NCBI GenBank assembly: GCA_002315675.1
Contig: DCHP01000056.1
Location: forward strand, 1 to 12,453
Reading direction: 5' to 3'
Source of the DNA: Rikenellaceae bacterium UBA1749
Lineage (GTDB): Bacteria; Bacteroidota; Bacteroidia; Bacteroidales; Rikenellaceae
DNA: 12,453 bases
Below are positions 6,466-12,453 of the stretch, piece after piece (position 1 is the first letter of the stretch; each line of letters begins with the position of its first letter). The notes beneath the pieces are model-generated. The model had not been told where the DNA came from and did no database searches. It was given only the letters and a program-made list of their open reading frames with translations. The translations under genes and the position numbers were made by a program.

Positions 6466-7560
6466 ATGTATTCAAAACCACATTATATCATACTTGATGG
6501 TCTAAGAGGTGTAGCAGCTTTGATGGTGCTTTTATACCATCTATTTGAAGCGATTGCTTTTGCTGCAGGTGATCCTGAACAGGACATGTTCCATGGCTTT
6601 CTGGCCGTGGATTTCTTCTTTGTTCTTTCAGGTTTTGTTATGGGCTATGCATATGATGAAAAATGGAACGAGATGTCAATTGGCAATTTCCTGAAAAGAC
6701 GAATTATCCGTCTTCATCCTATGGTTGTGCTTGGTGTGGTTTTGGGTCTTGTTGCATTTATCATTCAGGGGTGTACCAACTGGAATGGGGATTCTGTTCC
6801 TTGTTTAACTTTGATTGAATGTTTTGTTCTTTCATTGTTTCTCTTGCCTTCAATAGGAACAATGGATGTAAGGGGCAATACTGAACTTTTTCCATTGAAT
6901 GGTCCTCACTGGTCTCTTTTTTTTGAATATTTTGGAAGTATCTTATATGCAATTGCTCTTAGAAAATTAAGCACCAAATGGCTCTCATTCTGGACTCTGC
7001 TGGCTTTTGCAACTCTTGCTACTTTCGGCTTTTTAGGACCATATGATAGTATAGCATATGGATGGTCCTCAGATCCTGTTGTATTTTGGGGTGGTTTTTT
7101 CAGAATGATTTTTGCATATCCCATGGGGCTTCTTGTTGCCAGATTTTTCAGGCGTAAAGAACACCGCCAGTTTAACGGATGGATGTTTGTGCTATGTGCG
7201 TTGATGCTTTGTCTATTGCTTGCCGTTCCAAGTATTCAGTTAAGAGTATATTTTGAATTATTCACTGTAGCTGTTGCTTTCCCTCTTATTGTTTATTGTG
7301 CTGCTCTTGGTAATGTGAATGGCCGTTTTTCGCGTCTATTTGTTGAGATGCTTGGCAATATTTCATATCCGCTTTATGCGATTCATTACCCACTTATATA
7401 TTTGTATATCTGGTGGATCAATAACGATATCCATCCTTTTGGATCGGCTATATGGTCAACTCCGGTAGCAATCTCATTAATTGCCATAGTTCTTGCTTAT
7501 GTTCTGTTCGTTGTTTATGATCGTCCTTTAAGAAGAGAATTATCTAAAAAACTATTATAA
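6466..7560 (+). CDS. Acyltransferase-3 family membrane protein (OafA/YrhL-like)
   Basis: This 364-residue polytopic inner-membrane protein belongs to the acyltransferase-3 family, which moves acetyl or other acyl groups onto sugars of O-antigen, exopolysaccharide, peptidoglycan or other envelope compounds. Family motifs are LDGLRG (10-15), the conserved H25 in LLYHLF, VDFFFVLSGF (48-57), RRIIRLHP (78-85), and PHWSL at 147-151 with E154. A late GNISYPLYAIHYP segment is also typical. About ten hydrophobic segments span the chain, and no C-terminal SGNH domain is present. The ABC transporter gene follows after 2 nt, so the two are cotranscribed and may serve the same envelope product. The acceptor cannot be told. 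The 90-nt gap upstream (6376-6465) holds no terminator I can see and only imperfect -7-like boxes, such as TATAGTTG at 6392. Confidence 0.9.
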   Translation: MYSKPHYIILDGLRGVAALMVLLYHLFEAIAFAAGDPEQDMFHGFLAVDFFFVLSGFVMGYAYDEKWNEMSIGNFLKRRIIRLHPMVVLGVVLGLVAFIIQGCTNWNGDSVPCLTLIECFVLSLFLLPSIGTMDVRGNTELFPLNGPHWSLFFEYFGSILYAIALRKLSTKWLSFWTLLAFATLATFGFLGPYDSIAYGWSSDPVVFWGGFFRMIFAYPMGLLVARFFRRKEHRQFNGWMFVLCALMLCLLLAVPSIQLRVYFELFTVAVAFPLIVYCAALGNVNGRFSRLFVEMLGNISYPLYAIHYPLIYLYIWWINNDIHPFGSAIWSTPVAISLIAIVLAYVLFVVYDRPLRRELSKKLL

Positions 7561-7562
7561 CC

Positions 7563-10463
7563 ATGAATGATATTATTCTTTCCGCAGTATTGAATCTCCT
7601 TGCTCTATTTGGAGCAGAAAAGAAAGTAGATAAGGAAAAAGCTTTAAATATTGTCATTAATTACTTAAAACGCTATTTCTATGTACTGGCAAGACAATCA
7701 TACATTGATTTTTATAATGACCTGAGAGATTTCTATGAGGAATTTCCCCTTGAGCAATCTCAGAATGCAGTAAAGAAAATATGTGATAATCTTCATGGAA
7801 GAATTCCAGAGGAGGATCAGGCGCTGATGATACTTCGTTTTATGGAGTTTTCTGACATGGGAACAAAGACTCTCGATTCGGAAAGCCCGATATTACAGGC
7901 GGCCGTTGACTCATTCGGTATCAAGGATTCCCTTTATGAATCCTTTGTTAATTTTGTCCTTGAAAAAGAGTGCGACGAAGTTAAACTTCTCCAACTTGAT
8001 AACGACTCCGGTCTTCTTAAAACCTTATTCATTAAAGAGTATAACTCCCTAATTTTTTCCTATATAGGTGACAGTCCTGTATTTATGTTCGACGCTCCTG
8101 TTGACAATTTCTTTCATGTATGGCAACAGAGCGGTGTGCTGAAATCAAAGGATTTCAGTCCTGTCTATTATGCAACCGTAATGTCATTATATGGGTATGA
8201 TACTTCATCTTCTCTGGTTGACCTTTCTGCAAGGGATGTAGAATTCAGATTTGTTGAAGGCAGTGATTACGGACTTCATAATTTTACATCTACAGTCCGT
8301 GGCGGTGAACTTGTAGCCATTATGGGTGGAAGTGGGGTAGGAAAGTCTACTTTGATGTCGCTCCTTACAGGAAGTCTTATTCCTCAACAGGGAACAATAA
8401 CGCTGAACGGTCATAATGTAGCCGAAGAAAATACAAAATCTGTCATAGGATTCGTGCCACAGGATGATTTGCTGATAGAGGAACTTACTGTATATCAGAA
8501 TCTCTGGTATACGGCAAAGCTCTGCTTTGATAAAATGTCTCCTGAAGAACTTGATAAGAAGGTTATTTCTGTGCTGGAACAGCTTGAACTTGATAAAGTC
8601 AAGGATCTTAAGGTAGGATCTCCTATCAATAAGTATATTTCCGGTGGGCAGAGAAAAAGGCTTAATATAGCCATGGAACTTATCAGGGAACCTTCAGTTA
8701 TTTTCCTTGATGAACCGACTTCCGGGCTTTCCTCTTCTGATACTGAAAAGGTCGTTAATATCCTGAAGGCTTTGACTTATAAGGGTAAATTGATTATTTC
8801 CAACATACACCAACCATCATCCGAAGTTTTCAAATTGTTTGACCGTCTGTGGATTCTTGATGTAGGCGGCTATCCCGTATATGACGGTAATCCGATTGAT
8901 GCAATTTCCTATTTCAAGACAGCCGAAAATTATGCCGACTCGGAAATTTCTGCATGTAAATCATGTGGTACTGTAAAGCCTGAGATACCTTTGAATATAA
9001 TTAATACAAAATTGCTTGATACAACAGGTAGAATGACCGAAAACAGAAAAGTGTCTCCGACACAGTGGCATGACAAGTATCTGGAACATCGTAAGGTTTT
9101 TTCTGATGTTGATGTCAGGCCACTGCCTGTATCTTTGCAACTGAGACCTAATGTCTTCAATCAGATGAAGATATTTTTCCAGCGTAATGTCAAGACAAAG
9201 CTTGCAAACCTTCAGTATATTCTAGTAACAACACTTGAAGCCCCAATACTTGCAGTTATCTGCGGTCTGCTGACAAAATATACTCCGGATAATTCACTCT
9301 ATTCAGTCATTGATAACAAGAATATTGTTACATATTACTTCATGGCGGTAATAGTGTCAATTTTCCTTGGAATGGCCGGGAGTGCAGAGGAAATCATAAA
9401 GGATAGGGCTATTCTTAAAAGGGAAAAGTTTCTGAATCTGTCCTACAAAAGCTACATTTCATCAAAGGTACTTTTCATGGCATTGATTTCATTACTTCAA
9501 ACTTTTCTTTTCATAGTAATAGGTAACGCCATCCTTGGAATTCATGGTATGTTCTTCATGTGGTGGCTGATCCTGTTTATTTCTTCATTCCTGTCAAGTC
9601 TTATTGGTCTTCTACTTTCACAATGTCTGAATTCAGTTGTGGCAATTTATATATCAATACCACTTCTTCTTATTCCGCAGATTCTCTTATGTGGTCTGGT
9701 AGTAGATTTTGATGATATCAATTCTAAAAGTGAAACAGGCAATGTTCCTGTAATAGGTGATATCATTCCTTCACGTTGGGCATTTGAAGCACTTGCCGTG
9801 GCCAATTTTACCATGAATGAATATGAAAAGCCTTTATTCCCTAAGGAACGTATTAAGTACTCATATGCATATTACAATAATGCGTACCTTTATGAGTTGC
9901 GTTCGCAGCTTGAAACATATAAGGACGAAATAAATAAAGGTAAAACTCCAAATCAACATCATATTGACGTAATCAGGTCTTCGCTTCCAAAACTTATCGC
10001 AATTGCACAGATTGATAATTATAGTGGTGATTTTTCATACGATTCGCTGAATTCTTATTTTGATCAAATAGAGTCTTCGATTGGCAAGAAGAGCAGCAAA
10101 CTGACTATGGAGATTGATAATGAAATTTCAAAAATTATAAGGGAAATAGGTCAGGAAAATTACCTTGAAATCAAGAAAAACAATTTCAATCAACGTCTTG
10201 AAGATCTGGTTGTAAATCGCAATGCAGAGAAAATGTGCGTTGTAAAGGGTACTCATATTGTCCCTAAATCAGGATTTATCTTCCTTACACCAGAGTCAAC
10301 GATTGGCAGGGCCCCTTTCTATAGTGGAGTAAAATGTTTAGGTAAGAACGAGGTGCTTACACCTTGGTTCAATATGGGTGTCCTTGTAATCATGTCAATA
10401 ATATTTTCTGTTCTCCTCTATCTGGATTATCCTGGAAAAAAAGTTCGAAAAGAAAGAAATTGA
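7563..10463 (+). CDS. ABCG-like half-transporter with N-terminal TerB-like domain
   Basis: This 966-residue protein joins an ATPase and a membrane domain in the ABCG (White) order. Residues 1 to about 150 are helical and acidic and resemble a TerB-type domain (LLALFGAEKKVDKEKA near the start), which is a tentative match. The ATPase has Walker A GGSGVGKST (255-263), a Q-loop VPQDD, signature SGGQ (360-363), Walker B with D383-E384, and the switch H416. A CxxC pair follows at C465 and C468. Six membrane segments fall near 549-572, 590-607, 636-658, 663-689, 692-714 and 938-957. Between the last two is a periplasmic region of about 220 residues with a helical, coil-like part and two Cys (C892, C925) that could form a disulfide. 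It probably works as a dimer, likely as an exporter; the substrate is unknown. It starts 2 nt after the acyltransferase stop. Confidence 0.9.
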   Translation: MNDIILSAVLNLLALFGAEKKVDKEKALNIVINYLKRYFYVLARQSYIDFYNDLRDFYEEFPLEQSQNAVKKICDNLHGRIPEEDQALMILRFMEFSDMGTKTLDSESPILQAAVDSFGIKDSLYESFVNFVLEKECDEVKLLQLDNDSGLLKTLFIKEYNSLIFSYIGDSPVFMFDAPVDNFFHVWQQSGVLKSKDFSPVYYATVMSLYGYDTSSSLVDLSARDVEFRFVEGSDYGLHNFTSTVRGGELVAIMGGSGVGKSTLMSLLTGSLIPQQGTITLNGHNVAEENTKSVIGFVPQDDLLIEELTVYQNLWYTAKLCFDKMSPEELDKKVISVLEQLELDKVKDLKVGSPINKYISGGQRKRLNIAMELIREPSVIFLDEPTSGLSSSDTEKVVNILKALTYKGKLIISNIHQPSSEVFKLFDRLWILDVGGYPVYDGNPIDAISYFKTAENYADSEISACKSCGTVKPEIPLNIINTKLLDTTGRMTENRKVSPTQWHDKYLEHRKVFSDVDVRPLPVSLQLRPNVFNQMKIFFQRNVKTKLANLQYILVTTLEAPILAVICGLLTKYTPDNSLYSVIDNKNIVTYYFMAVIVSIFLGMAGSAEEIIKDRAILKREKFLNLSYKSYISSKVLFMALISLLQTFLFIVIGNAILGIHGMFFMWWLILFISSFLSSLIGLLLSQCLNSVVAIYISIPLLLIPQILLCGLVVDFDDINSKSETGNVPVIGDIIPSRWAFEALAVANFTMNEYEKPLFPKERIKYSYAYYNNAYLYELRSQLETYKDEINKGKTPNQHHIDVIRSSLPKLIAIAQIDNYSGDFSYDSLNSYFDQIESSIGKKSSKLTMEIDNEISKIIREIGQENYLEIKKNNFNQRLEDLVVNRNAEKMCVVKGTHIVPKSGFIFLTPESTIGRAPFYSGVKCLGKNEVLTPWFNMGVLVIMSIIFSVLLYLDYPGKKVRKERN

Positions 10464-10469
10464 CCTAAT

Positions 10470-10500
10470 TTTGTATAGGAATTTTATTTGATTATCTTTG
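10470..10500 (+). promoter_or_regulatory. Complete Bacteroidota promoter for the lipoprotein gene
   Basis: A TTTG box at 10470-10473 and an exact -7 element TATCTTTG at 10493-10500 are separated by 19 nt, the spacing expected for this phylum. Transcription should start near 10505, giving a short AT-rich leader of about 30 nt before the ATG at 10534. TAATTTTG at 10466-10473 also fits the -7 consensus and could be a second start. Confidence 0.72.
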
Positions 10501-10533
10501 TCTTAAAATGTGCAAGTAATTATAATTAATAAT

Positions 10534-11352
10534 ATGAAAAAGTTATCTCTTTTCTTTTTAGGATTTGCAGTATTAGCTCTTCCTTCATGTATGAATCAAG
10601 GTGGTCAGTCCGGTTCTAGTGCAGACACAGTTAAGATTAGCCAGGAAGAAAAATTGCTTTCTGAACAGTTGAAGTTCAATGTCAATAATCTTATTGAGTC
10701 AGCTAAAAAGTTAAAGACTGCTCCATTTATCTCTAAGAAAGATGATGGTAGCATTGAATTGACCGCTCAGGAAAAAATGGTTAAACCAGATTATCTGTTT
10801 GATCTTTCTTCTACAAACAAACTTGTCAACCTGTCTGATAAGTATCGTGCAGTTGCAATTCTTGGTGTGGATAAAGTTATTGCAGAAAAATATGAAATGC
10901 CAATCGCAGGTTTCAAGGCTGCTATCGGTAAACTGGTTCTTGAAATTGACGACCCTGCATTGAAGGAATTCTCAAAATCTGTATGGGAGAGTGATGGTCC
11001 GGTAGATCAGGCTATTTCTACGCTGGTTGATGCAGAATATTCTGCTGAAAGACAACGATTCTTCTGGGAATTCATTGCTGCAGGCCTTGTTGAAGAAGTT
11101 TATGTCATGACTGAGAATATGGACAAATTTATGCCTATGTTTGATGACCAGAGCGCATCAGATGTTACTTTCAATTTTGTCTGTGTTCATTATGGACTGA
11201 CAGAAATGATGAAACTATATCCTGAAATGGAAAGTCTTGACAAAGTTCTTGGACCTTTGTATGTAATCAACGCTACAAGCAAAAAAGAACTTGAACAACA
11301 GTTGATTGAACTTAAGGATACAATAAAGAGAGTTCGTCAGAACATATTATAG
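10534..11352 (+). CDS. Lipoprotein of unknown function
   Basis: I do not recognise a family. The 272-residue product starts MKKLSLFFLG and has a lipobox LPSC with the lipidated Cys at residue 19, so it should be a membrane-anchored lipoprotein. A Gly/Ser-rich linker follows, without the acidic run typical of Bacteroidota surface-export signals, which favours a periplasm-facing position. The rest is mostly charged and predicted helical, with no catalytic motif I can see. An in-frame GTG at 10510 would add eight residues ahead of the signal sequence; I chose the ATG at 10534 because it gives a proper signal peptide and lies just after the promoter leader. The gene has its own promoter upstream and a strong terminator right after its stop, so it is probably transcribed alone. 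A role with the adjacent transporter or HD protein is only positional. Confidence 0.85.
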   Translation: MKKLSLFFLGFAVLALPSCMNQGGQSGSSADTVKISQEEKLLSEQLKFNVNNLIESAKKLKTAPFISKKDDGSIELTAQEKMVKPDYLFDLSSTNKLVNLSDKYRAVAILGVDKVIAEKYEMPIAGFKAAIGKLVLEIDDPALKEFSKSVWESDGPVDQAISTLVDAEYSAERQRFFWEFIAAGLVEEVYVMTENMDKFMPMFDDQSASDVTFNFVCVHYGLTEMMKLYPEMESLDKVLGPLYVINATSKKELEQQLIELKDTIKRVRQNIL

Positions 11353-11371
11353 TTTTGATACTTATTTTACG

Positions 11372-11411
11372 AAGCCTGTCCTTTATTATAAAAGAACAGG
11401 CTTTTTCTTTT
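11372..11411 (+). terminator. Intrinsic terminator after the lipoprotein gene
   Basis: AAGCCTGT (11372-11379) pairs with ACAGGCTT (11396-11403). After one C-A mismatch, CTTT (11381-11384) pairs with AAAG (11391-11394) around a 6-nt loop. A T-rich run (11402-11411, interrupted by one C) follows directly. It lies 20 nt after the lipoprotein stop. The next gene's ATG at 11412 abuts the T-run. Confidence 0.88.
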
Positions 11412-12266
11412 ATGAACAGATTAAAAAGATATCTTTCCTCTTTATCGTTTCGCACAGGAGTCATTATACTTTCACTATGTGTCCCATTCTATATTCTCTC
11501 CTTTGCTCAAATGCTGCTTCCATTTGATGCCTATATCAAGGGAATTTTGTGGACAGTGCTTTTTGGTATGGCCAAAGCTTTCCAGTATTCGGGGCTTGCA
11601 ATTCTTGGCGTAGAAGGATGGAAAAGACTTAAATCCAAATTTGTCAGAAATTCCGGCCTGCATAGCTACGTTGAAAACAGTATATTGCCAAGATACAATT
11701 CTTTTGATGAAGGACATAATGTCAATCATGTCTCAGCAGTAATTGACCAGGCTATGATGCTCTCCAGATACTATGATGTAGACATGGACATGATATATGT
11801 TGCTGCAGCTTATCATGACATTGGTATTGAATATGGAAGGGATAATCATCATGTTCACTCGTCAAGGATTGTCAGGGAAGATTCCAATCTGAAAAAATGG
11901 TTCAGTGAAGAGCAGATTCAGATAATTGCAGATGCGACTGAAGATCACAGGGCTTCATCTTCAAGAGAACCTCGAACCATATATGGTAGAATTATTGCAG
12001 AGGCTGATAGACAGATTATCCCTGATTTAGTTATTAAGCGTGCTATCCAGTTTGGTCTGAAAAATTATCCTTTGCTCTCTAGGGAAGAACAGTGGACAAG
12101 GGTGAAATCCCATCTAATTGAAAAATATTCAGTAGGTGGTTATTTAAAATTATGGATTCCTGAATCCTCGAATGCAAAGGCACTGTTCGAACTTAGGGAA
12201 ATTCTATCAAACGAAAAACAGTTACGTTCATATTTTGATACCATTTACGATGAAATAGTCGTATAG
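11412..12266 (+). CDS. Membrane-anchored HD-domain phosphohydrolase
   Basis: This 284-residue protein has two N-terminal membrane segments (about 14-36 and 43-66) and a cytoplasmic HD domain. Metal-site residues visible are H102 and H106 in GHNVNH, H135-D136 in AAYHDIG, H146-H147, H179 in EDHRAS, and D199 in AEADR. The pattern HN..H, YHDIG, HH..S, EDHRASS and EPR.IYGRI marks a widespread group of small HD proteins of unknown substrate; the membrane hairpin is an addition to that core. Nucleotide or phosphate-ester hydrolysis is likely. An in-frame TTG at 11355 would place the first 19 codons across the terminator hairpin, so I take the ATG at 11412. No promoter box is visible between terminator and start; expression may rely on readthrough or on a promoter inside the lipoprotein gene. 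Confidence 0.82.
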   Translation: MNRLKRYLSSLSFRTGVIILSLCVPFYILSFAQMLLPFDAYIKGILWTVLFGMAKAFQYSGLAILGVEGWKRLKSKFVRNSGLHSYVENSILPRYNSFDEGHNVNHVSAVIDQAMMLSRYYDVDMDMIYVAAAYHDIGIEYGRDNHHVHSSRIVREDSNLKKWFSEEQIQIIADATEDHRASSSREPRTIYGRIIAEADRQIIPDLVIKRAIQFGLKNYPLLSREEQWTRVKSHLIEKYSVGGYLKLWIPESSNAKALFELREILSNEKQLRSYFDTIYDEIVV

Positions 12267-12334
12267 ATGCTAACACAAAGTAACTGATTTCCTGTTTATC
12301 CCTTTGTTTATTCAACCTACTTGTATAAATAAGC

Positions 12335-12374
12335 ATACTACAATATACTCCTACATACTCCCACTATACTACTA
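12335..12374. repeat. Degenerate 10-bp tandem repeat, about four units
   Basis: Four adjacent 10-bp units share an ATACT core: atactacaat, atactcctac, atactcccac and tatactacta (the last shifted by one base). A 10-bp period places the cores on nearly the same face of the helix. It lies in the gene-free right edge, about 70 bp after the HD gene and just before a promoter-like box. It could be a protein-binding array or slippage-derived. Confidence 0.5.
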
Positions 12375-12399
12375 GAGTAAGACTGTCCACTTTATTTCT

Positions 12400-12407
12400 T
12401 ATATTTG
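12400..12407 (+). promoter_or_regulatory. -7-like element at the right edge
   Basis: TATATTTG fits the TAnnTTTG consensus exactly and points to the right. No reading frame of any length starts after it within the window: the ATG at 12418 meets a stop after five codons. It may drive a gene or element beyond the edge. No clear -33 box is seen. Confidence 0.4.
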
Positions 12408-12425
12408 TAAATATTTAATGGTGAG

Positions 12426-12440
12426 TCCACTTTAAAAAGT
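12426..12440 (-). repeat. Right copy of the 15-bp inverted sequence pair
   Basis: On the minus strand this reads ACTTTTTAAAGTGGA, matching 42-56 at 14 of 15 positions. Its AGTGGA core recurs at 12386-12391 in the same orientation, 40 bp away. The sequence also contains a short palindrome, ACTTT-AA-AAAGT. The two copies bracket nearly the whole window, but no transposase or target duplication is visible. Confidence 0.35.
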
Positions 12441-12453
12441 CCAAAAATTGAGA

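Noticed and set aside
10510..10533. GTG start giving a longer lipoprotein
   Set aside because: It would add eight residues before a well-formed signal peptide and lies very close to the predicted transcription start; the ATG at 10534 is better.
11355..11411. TTG start giving a 303-residue version of the HD protein
   Set aside because: The added 19 codons run through the terminator hairpin and T-run; the ATG at 11412 starts right before the membrane segments.
12275..12307. ACAAAG / CTTTGT pair after the HD gene as a terminator
   Set aside because: Only 6 bp of mostly A-T stem with a loop of about 21 nt and a poor T-run; not enough to call.
1..12453. CRISPR arrays, tRNA or rRNA genes, integrases or transposases
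   Set aside because: No regularly spaced long repeats, no tRNA-like or rRNA sequence and no recombinase reading frame was seen on either strand.

Overview
The window looks like a chromosomal segment from a Bacteroidota genome, most likely order Bacteroidales. It is AT-rich and all recognised genes are on the + strand. Start codons lack Shine-Dalgarno sequences. Two intergenic sites match the Bacteroidota -7 promoter element TAnnTTTG exactly just upstream of genes (123-130 and 10493-10500). Signal sequences are of the type seen in this phylum (one ends FAQ, one carries the lipobox LPSC). I cannot assign a genus.

Region 1 (135-5654) is a tightly packed six-gene unit with junctions of +4, +3, +10, -1 and -4 nt. 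In order it encodes an exported NMT1/THI5-type substrate-binding protein with no transporter, an RsbW/SpoIIAB-like ATP-binding kinase, a membrane phosphatase (periplasmic dCache-like sensor, HAMP, SpoIIE/PP2C), a STAS anti-sigma-antagonist protein, a CX5R tyrosine-type phosphatase, and a RelA/SpoT-type alarmone synthetase without an HD domain. This is a complete Rsb-style partner-switching module with a periplasmic input gene in front and a (p)ppGpp-type synthetase behind. No sigma factor is present. A separate gene (5797-6375) encodes a small alarmone hydrolase (MESH1/SAH type). Its -7-like element sits exactly 4 nt before the ATG, the same arrangement as at the first gene of the operon. My working hypothesis is that an extracytoplasmic ligand is relayed by partner switching and reversible phosphorylation to alarmone metabolism. 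This would be unusual and is the most interesting signal in the window.

Region 2 (6466-10463) holds a membrane acyltransferase-3 protein and, 2 nt later, a large ABCG-like half-transporter with an extra N-terminal helical domain that resembles TerB. Together they suggest modification and export of an envelope compound.

Region 3 (10464-12266) has a strong promoter, an unrecognised lipoprotein ending in a clear intrinsic terminator, and a membrane-anchored HD-domain protein whose ATG lies at the terminator T-tract.

The right edge (12267-12453) has no gene. It holds a degenerate 10-bp tandem repeat, a promoter-like box and a short repeat that matches, inverted with one mismatch, a sequence at the left edge (42-56).
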